Positions 20,156 through 29,503 are shown, counted from the first letter of the stretch. The stretch: DNA of 61,450 nucleotides from Janthinobacterium sp. ROICE36 (GCF_002869965.1 NZ_PEBS01000031.1:1-61450); one strand, 5' to 3'. The notes: generated by a model from the sequence alone, not told the origin. A program made the numbers and translations.

Positions 20156-21607
20156 ATGTTCCCAACCCTGACTACGCCGGCTGCCGGCGGCGCCGCGCTG
20201 CGCCAGCGCCTGCTGCAAACCGCCGCCGCGCTGGCGGCAGGCCTGCCCCTGTACTGGATGCTGGGGCCGCAGCCGCTGGGCTGGCTCGCCTGGTGCGCGC
20301 CGCTGCCTGTGCTATGGCTGGCCCTGCGCGCGTCGCGCCGCGATGCCGCCTGGATGACGTTCCTTGCCGCCATGTTGGGCCTGTCATCCAACGTTGCCTA
20401 TTTTCGCCTGCTCATGCCCTTGCCGACTGTACTGGCCGTGATGCTCGTCAAGGCACTGCTGTGGTTGCTGGTGGTGCTGGCCACGCGGCGCCTCGTGCTG
20501 CGCTATCGCTCCGGCTGGACGGTACTGGTCTATCCCGTGCTGTGGGTGGCCATCGATACCCTGATGGCAGCCTTGCTGCCCGACGGTAACTGGGGCAGCC
20601 TCGCGTATTCGCAAGCCGATAACCTTGCTATATTGCAAGTGGCGGCGCTGGCGGGCGTGCCTGGCTTGCTGTTTTTGCTGTGCCTGTTGCCATCCGCACT
20701 GGCCTTGCTGCTGGCCGGCGGGCGCGCGTATGCGCCAGCGGCGGGCGCGACCGCGTTGTTGCTGGCGGCCGCGTTCGCCGGTGGCGCCTGGCGGGTGCAG
20801 GGAGCGCCTCCACCAGACGGGCCGCTGGCCGGGCTGGTTGCCATCGATGACTTTATCGGCCCGGCCACGCCGCCGGCGCGTGCGCAAGCCATCTGGAACC
20901 AGTACGCGCGCCACGTCGAGCAACTGGCCGGGCAGGGCGCCAGCCTGGTGCTGTTGCCGGAAAAGATAGCCGTGCTGGCGCCGGCACAGGCGGGTGCCGT
21001 GCGGCAGCGTTTCCAGGCGCTGGCGCGCAGCACGGGCGCGTGGATTACGCTGGGCATCGGTGTGCAAGACGCTGCCGGCCGACGCAACCTGGCCTGGTTG
21101 TTCGCGCCCGATGGCGCCGTGCCTGTCAGTTATCAGAAACATCATTTGGCGCCGCCCGAGCGCGATTTTCTTGCTGGCAGCGCCTATGCCGTGCAGCCGG
21201 TGTCGGGGCAGGCGATGGGGTTGGCCATCTGCAAGGACATGCATTTTGCCTCTCTGGGGCAGGCGTATGGGGCGGCCGGGGCGCAAACGATGTTGGTGCC
21301 GGCCTGGGATTTCCAGCTCGACGCCTGGATGGGCGCGCGCATGACGGTGGTGCGGGGCGTGGAAAACGGTTATGCCGTGCTGCGCGCGGCGCGTGAGGGC
21401 GTGCTGACGGCCAGCGACGCGTATGGGCGGGTGCTGGCGGAGCGGGCCAGCAGTGCCATGCCGGGCAACACCCTGCTGGCGCCGCTGCCGGCAGGCGCAT
21501 CCGTCGCCACCTGGGCAGGATGGCTGGGGCCGCTGTTCGGCTGGCTGTGCGTGGCGCTGGGCGTGATTGTGCTGTGCCTGGGACGCCGCACCGCGCCTGC
21601 TCCCTGA
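20156..21607 (+). CDS. Apolipoprotein N-acyltransferase-like protein (Lnt paralogue)
   Basis: This 483-residue protein has about six N-terminal membrane helices, followed by a periplasmic nitrilase-fold domain. The catalytic triad of the carbon-nitrogen hydrolase family is present: Glu269 (LLPEK), Lys328 (QKHHL) and Cys359 (ICKDMHF). A final membrane helix (LFGWLCVALGVIVLCL) is also as in Lnt. Normal Lnt acylates the N-terminal cysteine of lipoproteins. Here the gene is coupled to an AraC regulator, is shorter than usual and lies outside the usual corC-lnt setting, so it is more likely a regulated paralogue than the essential housekeeping enzyme. Confidence 0.8.
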   Translation: MFPTLTTPAAGGAALRQRLLQTAAALAAGLPLYWMLGPQPLGWLAWCAPLPVLWLALRASRRDAAWMTFLAAMLGLSSNVAYFRLLMPLPTVLAVMLVKALLWLLVVLATRRLVLRYRSGWTVLVYPVLWVAIDTLMAALLPDGNWGSLAYSQADNLAILQVAALAGVPGLLFLLCLLPSALALLLAGGRAYAPAAGATALLLAAAFAGGAWRVQGAPPPDGPLAGLVAIDDFIGPATPPARAQAIWNQYARHVEQLAGQGASLVLLPEKIAVLAPAQAGAVRQRFQALARSTGAWITLGIGVQDAAGRRNLAWLFAPDGAVPVSYQKHHLAPPERDFLAGSAYAVQPVSGQAMGLAICKDMHFASLGQAYGAAGAQTMLVPAWDFQLDAWMGARMTVVRGVENGYAVLRAAREGVLTASDAYGRVLAERASSAMPGNTLLAPLPAGASVATWAGWLGPLFGWLCVALGVIVLCLGRRTAPAP

Positions 21608-21628
21608 TGGGAAGTGTTGCGTTTTGCT

Positions 21629-21661
21629 GCAATGCGCAAAACCGCATTGCGCCGCTTTTTT
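21629..21661 (+). terminator. Possible terminator after the Lnt-like gene
   Basis: GCAATGCG-CAAAAC-CGCATTGC forms a perfect eight-base stem, with GCCGC before a TTTTTT tract. Confidence 0.55.
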
Positions 21662-21760
21662 ATACTGTTTGAGAGGCTGCCACATAATCGCTGCCGATGA
21701 CTGCACCATTGCCGTGCCTATATCGGCGCGATGCCGACCTATATATTGCACTGCAATAAG

Positions 21761-21808
21761 TGGTGTTATCTGGTATTGAGAAATTCGCGCACCTGGTATT
21801 AATTGGTA
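21761..21808. repeat. TGGTATT-type phased direct repeats downstream of the GntR gene
   Basis: Four copies of TGGT(A/G) occur at 21761, 21771, 21794 and 21804, spaced 10 bases within each pair. The same motif recurs in front of the TonB receptor and of the GlcNAc kinase operon, so these are candidate GntR half-sites. The last pair overlaps the end of the GntR coding region. Confidence 0.5.
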
Positions 21809-22539
21809 CTTAATTCGGCCACGAAGTCATACATATCGCCGCGAAAGTAGGAGCGGCAAAATTCCACGGCGCGGCCATCGCGCAAAAAGCCCAGCCTTTC
21901 CACCGACAAGCCCGCGTCGCCTTCCTCCGCCTGCAGCAGGCTGGCCTGCTCGCCCGTCAGTAAAAGCGCGCTGAGGCGCTGCAAGGCGCGCACGGGCCGG
22001 TTGCCCGCCTGTTCCAGCGCGTCATACATGGAGATATCGACAGCGTCCAGCGCCGGCAGGCAACTGGCGACGATGGTGGCGTACTCCAGGCACATCGGCA
22101 CCTCGTCCGCATAGCGGATGCGGTGAAAGCGGTACACGGGCGCGCCCGGCGACAGCCGCAGGCGCAAGGCCTCTTCCGGCGTGACAGTTCCCTCTGCGCG
22201 CTTGAGCCAGACACTGCGGGGCGTGCGCCCGCGCGCCCGCATGTCCTCGGAAAATGAGGTCAGCTTGGCGAAATTCTTCTCGATGCGCGTATTGATGAAA
22301 TTGCCCGAGCCGGGCCGGCGCACCAGCAAGCCCTCGTTGACGAGGCCATCGATGGCCTTGCGCACGGTAATGCGCGAGACGGCCAGGTCGCTGGCCAGCT
22401 GGCGCTCGGCCGGCAGGGCTTCGTCGGGGCCGAGGATGCGCTTGTCGATTGCTTCGCGCAGCGCGCGCTGCAGTTGCTGGTACAGGGGCAGGCTACTCGT
22501 CTGCCCCAGGCCTTGCATGATGTGAGCCAGGGTTGTCAT
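21799..22539 (-). CDS. GntR/UTRA transcriptional regulator (NagR/NagQ-like)
   Basis: This 246-residue regulator has an N-terminal winged helix (about residues 15-85, LPAERQLASDLAVSRITVRKAIDGLVNEGLLVRRPGSG) and a C-terminal UTRA ligand-binding domain (about 95-245). The fold is shared by GlcNAc-6-phosphate or glucosamine-6-phosphate sensors such as NagR and DasR. It is divergent from the chitin-type TonB receptor and paralogous to the GntR in the nag operon. An ATG at 22539 gives the normal domain start; an upstream in-frame TTG lies in the promoter region. Control of the adjacent chitin genes is inferred from context and repeats. Confidence 0.88.
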   Translation of the reverse strand: MTTLAHIMQGLGQTSSLPLYQQLQRALREAIDKRILGPDEALPAERQLASDLAVSRITVRKAIDGLVNEGLLVRRPGSGNFINTRIEKNFAKLTSFSEDMRARGRTPRSVWLKRAEGTVTPEEALRLRLSPGAPVYRFHRIRYADEVPMCLEYATIVASCLPALDAVDISMYDALEQAGNRPVRALQRLSALLLTGEQASLLQAEEGDAGLSVERLGFLRDGRAVEFCRSYFRGDMYDFVAELSTN

Positions 22540-22927
22540 ACGCTGAGGGTCTCCGTTACGGCGCGTTGCAGACGCGCTCTGTATCTGTTTTGTGTCGCTG
22601 GATAATACCAAAAAAGACCGTTATAAAACCAATTTGAATTATCAGGCCGGCAATTTATGCCTGGCCTCGCTGGTATTTACCCCGCTCGTACGGGCTACAG
22701 ATTGATTCAGCTGAAGTGGTCTGTGTGATTCAAACAACGTTATAAAAAATAAGTTGCAACTGGTAGTGTTCTGGTATTGGATAGTAGTATATTGGCGTTG
22801 AATTGGTTTTGTAAGTGGTTGTGCCGAAGGGTCTGCAGCATGCCGGCGAGAGTGGGCGGGCTGGAAAGAAGACCTACGTTAAAAATGAAAAGGTTCCAAT
22901 CGTGGAGCCTAAATCAAGGGGGAGTAC
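22540..22927. promoter_or_regulatory. Divergent control region of gntR and the TonB receptor gene
   Basis: The 388 bases have no gene. They hold several phased TGGT-type direct repeats. On the minus strand, within about 22600-22622, TGGTTTTATAACGGTC and TGGTATTATC sit where a gntR promoter would lie. On the plus strand there is a single copy at 22671 and a pair at 22761 and 22772 (11-base offset). A TATATT at 22788 is a possible -10 box for the receptor, with the pair covering the -35 position. A long untranslated leader of more than 100 bases follows. Confidence 0.55.
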
Positions 22928-25690
22928 ATGAAACGCAATTTGACAGCTAGCTCTGCAGCACGAAATTTGACGCCTATCGCCGCTGCTGTGGCTATGTTGA
23001 TGGCAGGCGCGAGTTTCTCGGCGTATGCGCAGGAAGCCGTGGCCAAAGAAGCCAAGCCGGCAGCAACGGCTGATGCTGACGCCGGTCAGACCGTCGTCGT
23101 GACGGGTATCCGTGCATCACTGGAACAATCCTTGAACCAAAAACGTAATTCCGACAGCCTGGTTGAAGTGATCACGGCGGAAGACGTGGGCAAGATGCCA
23201 GATAAGAACGTTGCTGATTCCCTGCAACGCTTGCCAGGCGTCAGCGTGGCCGCTGCCGGCGGCGGCGAAGGCAGTTTTGGCGAGAACGACCGTGTCGCCC
23301 TGCGCGGCACACCGTTCGGCCTGACCCTGACCACATTCAATGGCCATTCGGTTGGCAGCGGCGACTGGTTTGCCGACAACATCATCGGTGGCGGCCGCAG
23401 CGTCAGTTTCTCGCTATTCCCTTCGGAACTGATCGGCCGCGTGACGGTGCATAAAGGTTCGCAAGCCAACCTGCTGGAAGGCGGCGCCGAAGGCGTTGTC
23501 GATATCGAGAGCCGCAAGCCGCTCGACTTCAAGAAATCCTTGACGGGTCAGGTCAGCCTGGGCGCAGTCTATTCGTCCAACTCGGGAAAGAAAGATCCCC
23601 AGTTCAGCGGCATGATTAACTGGAAGAATGAAGCCAGTACGCTAGGTGTATTGGTGCAGGGTTTCCATCAGAAACGTACGCTGAGCCGCGTCGGCCAGGA
23701 AAATCAGATCTGGTACGACAAAGTTGAGCCAGGTTCGGCCATGGCCCAGGGCATTCCTGGTGCAGCTGGCGCCATGACCAACTATTTGGGTGGCACCGCC
23801 TGGTTTGAACAGCAGCGTACCCGCGATGGCGGCCTGATCGATATCCAGCTCAAGCCATCGAAGGACCTGATGCTGGACCTGACCCTGTTCCACTCGCAGC
23901 TCGACGCGCCTAACATCAACCACAACTTCATGCAATCGCTGGGTCGCGCAATCGGCAATACCTGGGCTTCGCCTGGCTATCCTGGAGCGAATGTCAGCGG
24001 TACCGTCAGCAATGGCGTCGTGACCAGCGTCAATACCACGATTCCCGCCAATTGCCCGACTTGCGCCACGATGTCCGGTTCGGTGCAGGAAATCTTTAGC
24101 CGTCCTGTCGCCAAGAGCAAGTCTGACTTCATTAATCTGGATGGTAAATATCGCGTCAACGACCGCCTGATGTTGACCGGTAAGCTCGGCACCACCAAAG
24201 GTGTCGGCGAAACCGTGAGTGGCGCGCTCGGTGTTTGGATGCCTTGGACTGGCGGCGGCTACGCCATGAACGGTGCAAACAATCCGATCAGATATAACAT
24301 ACCTGGCGCTGACAAGTTTTCGATCGGCGGCAATATCGATGATCCGTACACCTATGGCTCGCATGTGAAGGCCGTGGACAAGGAAACGTATGGCCAGGTC
24401 GATGCTACGCTGAAACTCGATTTGCCTGCCATTTCGTCCCTGCAGTTTGGCGTGCGCGTAGCACAGCACGAGCGCAAACTGGATGCGATCGGCATCAATT
24501 CGAATGTCGCAGGCAACACGGCTGCTGGCGCCCTGGGCAATCCAGCCAACCTGCCATTCGGCGGCCTGACCTCGTTCCCAAGTGGTTTTAACGACCTGGG
24601 CACGAATGGCGCGGGCTATTGGACGTTCTCGCAAGATGCCGTGAATGGCTGGCTGAGCAAGTATGCCAACTATTCCGGCAACCTGCGCCAGAATGAATTC
24701 AACATCAAGGAGCCGACCCAATCGGCCTATGCAATGTTGAATTTCGGTGCAGACAGCTTCTCGGGTAATATCGGCGTACGTTTTGTGCATACCAAGGAAG
24801 ATGTCGACCGCTACGAATTGAATCCGTCGGCACAGTATGTCATCAAGAACTATACGAATACGTATAACGACTTCTTGCCTAGCGCTAACTTCCGCCTGGA
24901 TGTGACAAAAGATGTCGTTGGCCGTTTCGGCATCAGCCGCACGATGGCGCGTCCTGAACTGGGCATGATGGCTGGCCTGGACTTGCGCGATCAGCAATTG
25001 TTCGGCATCGTCGGCAATCCTGACCTGCGTCCGATCCGTGCCAACAATGCTGAAATCGGCGTGGAATGGTATTTCGCTCCGAAGTCGATGCTGTCGGCTG
25101 GTGCTTTCTACTCGGCACTGGATGGTTATGTGACGTATGGTAGTGGCAAAGCAACGTTCTTCAATCAGTTGCAAGGTAAAAACACCGAGTACGTGATAGG
25201 CACCCCGATCAACACGACGGCTGAAGTCAAAGGTGTGGAACTGGCCTACGTGCAAGCGCTGCCAGCTGGCTTTGGTGTCAATGCCAACTATACCTATACG
25301 GATGGCAAGGAAACCGGCAAAGCAGCAGGTTCGGCTTGCGGCGCCTTGGTCAGCCCGGATTGCACGCTGATCGGTACGTCGAAAAATGCATACAACGTTG
25401 GCGGTTTCTTTGAAAACGACAAGTTCAGCGCGCGTTTGACGTACAACTTCCGTTCGGGTTACCTGAACGGTACCAGCCGTAACAGTGCGGCCTTCCAGTC
25501 GTCGATCGGTAGCCTGTCGGCATCGATTGCCTATCAGTTGACCGAAAACCTGGCAATCACGCTCGATGGCAAGGACTTGAACAATCCGACTGTGCGTTCC
25601 GTCATCCATACTCCGGGTGCCGGCGATATGCCAGGCGCGCTGTACAAGAACGGCCGTCAGATCTACCTGGCGCTGCAAGGCAAGATGTAA
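22928..25690 (+). CDS. TonB-dependent receptor, chitooligosaccharide type
   Basis: This 920-residue outer-membrane receptor has a signal peptide ending near SAYAQEA. A TonB box-like QTVVVTGIRASLEQS segment and plug (LPGVSVAAAGGGEGSFGENDRVALRG) follow, then a long beta-barrel (about residues 220-920) ending in the terminal LALQGKM. The GIRASLEQSLNQKRNSDSLVEVI start of the plug is typical of the proteobacterial carbohydrate receptors (TIGR01782 group) found beside chitinase, xylanase or similar genes. It lies next to a GH18 chitinase, NagX and a GntR regulator, so chitin oligomers are the likely ligand. It has an upstream repeat cluster and ends at a strong terminator. Confidence 0.9.
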   Translation: MKRNLTASSAARNLTPIAAAVAMLMAGASFSAYAQEAVAKEAKPAATADADAGQTVVVTGIRASLEQSLNQKRNSDSLVEVITAEDVGKMPDKNVADSLQRLPGVSVAAAGGGEGSFGENDRVALRGTPFGLTLTTFNGHSVGSGDWFADNIIGGGRSVSFSLFPSELIGRVTVHKGSQANLLEGGAEGVVDIESRKPLDFKKSLTGQVSLGAVYSSNSGKKDPQFSGMINWKNEASTLGVLVQGFHQKRTLSRVGQENQIWYDKVEPGSAMAQGIPGAAGAMTNYLGGTAWFEQQRTRDGGLIDIQLKPSKDLMLDLTLFHSQLDAPNINHNFMQSLGRAIGNTWASPGYPGANVSGTVSNGVVTSVNTTIPANCPTCATMSGSVQEIFSRPVAKSKSDFINLDGKYRVNDRLMLTGKLGTTKGVGETVSGALGVWMPWTGGGYAMNGANNPIRYNIPGADKFSIGGNIDDPYTYGSHVKAVDKETYGQVDATLKLDLPAISSLQFGVRVAQHERKLDAIGINSNVAGNTAAGALGNPANLPFGGLTSFPSGFNDLGTNGAGYWTFSQDAVNGWLSKYANYSGNLRQNEFNIKEPTQSAYAMLNFGADSFSGNIGVRFVHTKEDVDRYELNPSAQYVIKNYTNTYNDFLPSANFRLDVTKDVVGRFGISRTMARPELGMMAGLDLRDQQLFGIVGNPDLRPIRANNAEIGVEWYFAPKSMLSAGAFYSALDGYVTYGSGKATFFNQLQGKNTEYVIGTPINTTAEVKGVELAYVQALPAGFGVNANYTYTDGKETGKAAGSACGALVSPDCTLIGTSKNAYNVGGFFENDKFSARLTYNFRSGYLNGTSRNSAAFQSSIGSLSASIAYQLTENLAITLDGKDLNNPTVRSVIHTPGAGDMPGALYKNGRQIYLALQGKM

Positions 25691-25740
25691 GATGTTTTAT
25701 GTAGTGGATGCCTGCCGGCGGACACCCGGCATGGCATGAC

Positions 25741-25773
25741 AATGGCGGAGCGCAACTGGCTCCGCCATTTTTT
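25741..25773 (+). terminator. Terminator between the TonB receptor and the chitinase
   Basis: AATGGCGGAG...CTCCGCCATT forms a ten-base perfect stem followed by seven Ts. It would let the receptor be made at a higher level than the chitinase downstream. Confidence 0.85.
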
Positions 25774-25813
25774 TATTGCAAGATGGTTTTCTTTATATTG
25801 TGGGATACCTCCG

Positions 25814-27118
25814 ATGACATTACATGCAATGCTGGCTTGCTTCGCCTGCGCGTTGCCACTGGCCGCTTCCGCCGCTCCGGCCTTCGCGCCGGAAGTGGTG
25901 GCTTATTATCCCGGCTGGAAATCGGCCGATTTTCCCGTTAACGGGCACAATATTCGCACCGGTAATGTCAGCCTGATCCAGTACGCGTTCGCCGACATCT
26001 GCTGGGATGGCGAACATGGCAATCCCGCACCCGAGGGCGGCGGCGTAAGCGCCTGCCTGGATGCGCAGGGCCAGCCGTCTCGGCCGGCCAATGGCAGCAT
26101 CGTGCTGCCGGAGCCGCAAGCCGATGCCGACAACTTGCGCAAGCTCAATGCGCTCAAGCAAAGTCATCCACGGCTACGCGTCCTGCTGTCGGTGGGCGGC
26201 TGGATCTGGTCGAACCGCTTTTCGGACATGGCAGCCACGCCGGCCGCGCGCCAGGCATTCATCGCTTCCGCGCTGGAACTGGTGCGCCGGCATGGCCTCG
26301 ATGGCATCGATATCGACTGGGAACATCCGGCGAGTGGGGGAATCCCCTGCATCGAAGGCAAGGTCTGCCACCGAGGCGACGACAAGGAAAATTATGTGCG
26401 CCTGGCTAGCGAGCTGCGTAGCGCCTTCGACCAGGCGGGCAAGCAGGCGGCCGGCCGCCAATACCTGATCACCATCGCCGCCGGTGCACACGCCAGCCTG
26501 AGCGACGACAGCGACACCGCGCCCGGCTGGATGGCCCGCCTGGCGGCGCAGCTGGACTGGATCAACCTGATGACGTATGACTATCGCGGCGTGTGGGATG
26601 CCGAGAATGGCCAGTTGGCGCCCCTGTATGCCGATCCCGCCGACCCGCAGCGTGAAAAGCAGCTATATGTGGACGCCACTGTGACGCGCTTCCTGCGCGC
26701 CGGCGTGCCTGCCGCCAAGCTGGTGCTGGGCGTGCCCTTCTATGGCTATGGCTGGAGGCAGTGCGCCGCCGGTCCCCGCGGCGATGGTCTGTACCAGCCT
26801 TGCCAGGGCGCGGCCAGCGGCAATGACGGTACGCCGACCTTCACTTACCGGCATCTGCTGGAGCAAGGTTATCTGGTCGACGGCAAGGGCGCGCGCGGCT
26901 TCCAGCGCCATTGGAACGCCGCGTCGCAAGTACCGTATCTGTACAACCGCGACAGCGGCGTCTTCATCAGCTATGAAGATGCGCAGTCGCTGGCCCATAA
27001 AGTGCGCTATATCCGTGACAAGGGTTTGCGCGGTGGCATGTTCTGGGAATTGAGCGGCGATGCGCAGCAGGTGCTGGGCACTGCCCTGGCGCCTGTCTTG
27101 CAGGGGGCGCAGCCATGA
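25814..27118 (+). CDS. GH18 chitinase
   Basis: This 434-residue secreted enzyme has a signal peptide (MTLHAMLACFACALPLAASAA). A single GH18 TIM barrel has the catalytic motif DGIDIDWE (about residues 170-177), the SVGGW segment, and the substrate-binding tyrosine and tryptophan in LMTYDYRG and GMFWELSGD. It would cut chitin or chitooligosaccharides. No chitin-binding module is visible, which suggests soluble or periplasmic oligomers. The ATG at 25814 gives a proper signal peptide; an upstream in-frame start would run across the terminator. The last four bases overlap the NagX start, so the pair is coupled. Confidence 0.9.
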   Translation: MTLHAMLACFACALPLAASAAPAFAPEVVAYYPGWKSADFPVNGHNIRTGNVSLIQYAFADICWDGEHGNPAPEGGGVSACLDAQGQPSRPANGSIVLPEPQADADNLRKLNALKQSHPRLRVLLSVGGWIWSNRFSDMAATPAARQAFIASALELVRRHGLDGIDIDWEHPASGGIPCIEGKVCHRGDDKENYVRLASELRSAFDQAGKQAAGRQYLITIAAGAHASLSDDSDTAPGWMARLAAQLDWINLMTYDYRGVWDAENGQLAPLYADPADPQREKQLYVDATVTRFLRAGVPAAKLVLGVPFYGYGWRQCAAGPRGDGLYQPCQGAASGNDGTPTFTYRHLLEQGYLVDGKGARGFQRHWNAASQVPYLYNRDSGVFISYEDAQSLAHKVRYIRDKGLRGGMFWELSGDAQQVLGTALAPVLQGAQP

Positions 27119-28227
27119 ACCAGCGCTACCTCGCCCTCGACGTCCTGCGCGGCCTGACCGTGGCCCTGATGATCGTCGTCAATACGCCCGGCGACTGGGG
27201 CAGCGTGTATGCGCCCCTCCTGCATGCTGAATGGCATGGCTTTACGCTGACGGACCTGGTGTTTCCCAGCTTTTTGTTTGTCGTCGGCAATGCGCTGGCC
27301 TTTGCGCTGGGCAAGTATGAAAACCTGGGCCATGGCGCCGTGCTGGCCAAGCTGTGCAAGCGCAGCGCGCTGATCTTTTTATTGGGCTTCTTGCTGTACT
27401 GGTTCCCCTTCTTCAAGCTCGACGATGCGGGCCAGTTCGCCTGGTCGCCCCTGTCGCACACGCGCATTCCCGGCGTGCTGCAGCGCATCGCCGTATGCTA
27501 CCTGGCCGCCGCCCTGATCTTGCATTACTGGAAGACAAGGGGCGCGCTGGTGTTTTGCGCCTGCGCCTTGCTCGGCTACTGGGCCATCCTGGCGACCTGG
27601 GGCGATTACAGCTTGCACGGCAATGCGCCGGCCAAGCTGGATTTGTTCCTGTTGGGCGATAGCCATTTGTACCACGGCGAAGGCCTCGCCTTCGATCCGG
27701 AGGGTATCCTCGGCACCTTGCCAGCTATCGTCAACGTGATTGCCGGCTACGTGGCGGGCAGTTTCCTGCGCCAGGCGGTACCGGCGCAACTGCGCTACAG
27801 CCTGGTTCAGCTGGCCGTGGGCGGCGTCATCTGCGTGGCCGTGGCCCTGTGCTGGAACGAAGTGTTTCCGATCAACAAGAAGCTGTGGACCAGCTCTTAC
27901 GTGATGCTGGGCATCGGCCTGGATTTGCTGCTGCTGGCGCTGCTGATGTTCCTCATCGACGTGCGCAAGATCACGGGCTGGATGTATTTTTTTGAGGTTT
28001 TCGGCAAGAACACCCTGTTCATCTACCTGGTGTCGGAAGTGCTGGTGATCATCGCGTTTACCGTGCGCATCGGCGGCGGCAATCTGTACCAGTGGCTGTA
28101 CCAGCAATGGTTTACAGGCTGGGCGCCGGCGCGGATGGGATCCTTGCTGTTTGCCGTCAGCTTCATGCTGTTGTGCTGGCTGATCGCCTACGCCATGGAC
28201 AAGCGCAAGATCTACATCAAGGTCTAA
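27115..28227 (+). CDS. nagX: NagX-like inner-membrane protein (DUF5009 family)
   Basis: This 370-residue protein has about ten membrane helices. Its N-terminal signature (ALDVLRGLTVALMIVVNTPGDW, then LTDLVFPSFLFVVGNALAF) is shared by the heparan-alpha-glucosaminide acetyltransferase-like NagX family. NagX genes occur in proteobacterial GlcNAc and chitin operons and are thought to act in amino-sugar transport or acetylation. The gene overlaps the chitinase by four bases (ATGA). It meets the second NagX-like gene head-on, with the two stop codons sharing bases at 28224-28227. Confidence 0.82.
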   Translation: MNQRYLALDVLRGLTVALMIVVNTPGDWGSVYAPLLHAEWHGFTLTDLVFPSFLFVVGNALAFALGKYENLGHGAVLAKLCKRSALIFLLGFLLYWFPFFKLDDAGQFAWSPLSHTRIPGVLQRIAVCYLAAALILHYWKTRGALVFCACALLGYWAILATWGDYSLHGNAPAKLDLFLLGDSHLYHGEGLAFDPEGILGTLPAIVNVIAGYVAGSFLRQAVPAQLRYSLVQLAVGGVICVAVALCWNEVFPINKKLWTSSYVMLGIGLDLLLLALLMFLIDVRKITGWMYFFEVFGKNTLFIYLVSEVLVIIAFTVRIGGGNLYQWLYQQWFTGWAPARMGSLLFAVSFMLLCWLIAYAMDKRKIYIKV

Positions 28228-29423
28228 AACTTCAGCTTCAGGCCGTAACGGGTGGCCAGCGCGGTGAACAGCAGCATCAGGGCGGTGACGGCGGCGGCAT
28301 TCCACAGGCCGGCCGCGCCACCCGTTTCCAGGTAGGGCCACCAGAAGCGCGGCAGGTGCAGCACGGCCGCCAGCTGCTGCCACAGGTCGGGCACGATGTA
28401 GGCGAACAGGGCATTGGTACCTGCGGGCAATAACACCAGCGCCCAGGCGCGCCAGCGCCACACGTCGATGACGACATAAAACACCAGGAACAGGGCCAGG
28501 ATGATGGCGCTGCACACCAGGGTATACGATTCCGTCGCCGCAATCTTGTTGATATGGTGATACGGCCGCAGCAGCAGGCCGGCCGCCAGCAGGCCCAGCG
28601 CGAACCACGCCATGAAGCGGATGCGCTGCCCATGGCTCAACGCGGCGCCGCGCAGGAAGAGCTGGCCCACCAGGGTGCCGGCCAGCACATTGGCCGCCGT
28701 CGAGCCCAGCACTTGCGGCACGTTGACGATGGCGTTCACGCCAGCCGGCAGGAAATCCAGGCTGCCCGCCACACCACCCATGTACAGCGCGATCAGCAGG
28801 GAAAACACGCCCATCAGCGCCGTGCCGCTGCCCCGGCACGCCAGGTACAGCAGGCTGCACAGCAGGTAGGACCAGCCTATCATGCCGAGGATGCCCCACC
28901 ACGACGGTTGCAGCCAGGTGCTGGAAAACTCGTTGTTCAGTTCACCACGGAAGGTCGCCAACAGGAACAGCATCAGGAGGCCGCCGGCAAGCAGCTCCAG
29001 CTTGCCCGCGCCCTGGCGCCACAGCAGTATCATGGCCATATAAAACAGCAGGAAATAGACGGCTTGCGGCAGCAGTGCCGCCTGCGCATCGTAGCGGTAG
29101 GCATTCGCCAGCACCACGCCGGCCAGCATCAGGCTGGCGGAGCGCCATAGCAGGCGCCCCAGCAAGGCTGGCGTGACATGGCCGCAATGGCGCTGCAAGG
29201 CCAGCGGAATGGCCATGCCCACCATGAACAGAAAGCCGGGAAAGACCAGGTCGGGCAGGGTGATGCCGTCGGCGCGCGGTCCCGCATGTTCGAGCCACCA
29301 GGCAATGCCGGGCATGCCGGCCAGATAGTTGACCCAGATCATGATGACGATCACGCAGCCGCGAAAGGCATCCAGGCTGGTCAATCGTTCAGGTACAGGT
29401 TCGGGGGCAGTGGCTGGCGGCAT
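28224..29423 (-). CDS. Second NagX-like membrane protein
   Basis: The 399-residue protein has the same opening (SLDAFRGCVIVIMIWVNYLAG, then LPDLVFPGFLFMVGMAIPLAL) and many membrane helices but differs clearly from its neighbour. The ATG at 29423 gives the family start. The open frame extends upstream into a Gly/Ser-rich stretch that overlaps the next gene's terminator. It is transcribed towards nagX and may be monocistronic, because a terminator for the upstream TPR gene precedes it. A regulated role in amino-sugar handling is inferred from the neighbourhood only. Confidence 0.78.
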   Translation of the reverse strand: MPPATAPEPVPERLTSLDAFRGCVIVIMIWVNYLAGMPGIAWWLEHAGPRADGITLPDLVFPGFLFMVGMAIPLALQRHCGHVTPALLGRLLWRSASLMLAGVVLANAYRYDAQAALLPQAVYFLLFYMAMILLWRQGAGKLELLAGGLLMLFLLATFRGELNNEFSSTWLQPSWWGILGMIGWSYLLCSLLYLACRGSGTALMGVFSLLIALYMGGVAGSLDFLPAGVNAIVNVPQVLGSTAANVLAGTLVGQLFLRGAALSHGQRIRFMAWFALGLLAAGLLLRPYHHINKIAATESYTLVCSAIILALFLVFYVVIDVWRWRAWALVLLPAGTNALFAYIVPDLWQQLAAVLHLPRFWWPYLETGGAAGLWNAAAVTALMLLFTALATRYGLKLKF

Positions 29424-29442
29424 GGAAGGATGAAAAAGGTCG

Positions 29443-29476
29443 AAAAAAAAGCAGCCCCGGCGTGAGCCGGGAACTG
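29443..29476 (-). terminator. Terminator of the TPR-protein gene
   Basis: On the minus strand GCAGTTCCCGGC-TCAC-GCCGGGGCTGC is followed by eight Ts. The stem has one mismatch or bulge. Confidence 0.8.
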
Positions 29477-29503
29477 CCTTGCGCATGTTGCGGGGAGCAG
29501 GAA

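Noticed and set aside
23642..25678. A long minus-strand frame opposite the TonB receptor
   Set aside because: It is the antisense of a receptor with a clear signal peptide and plug; no domain was seen.
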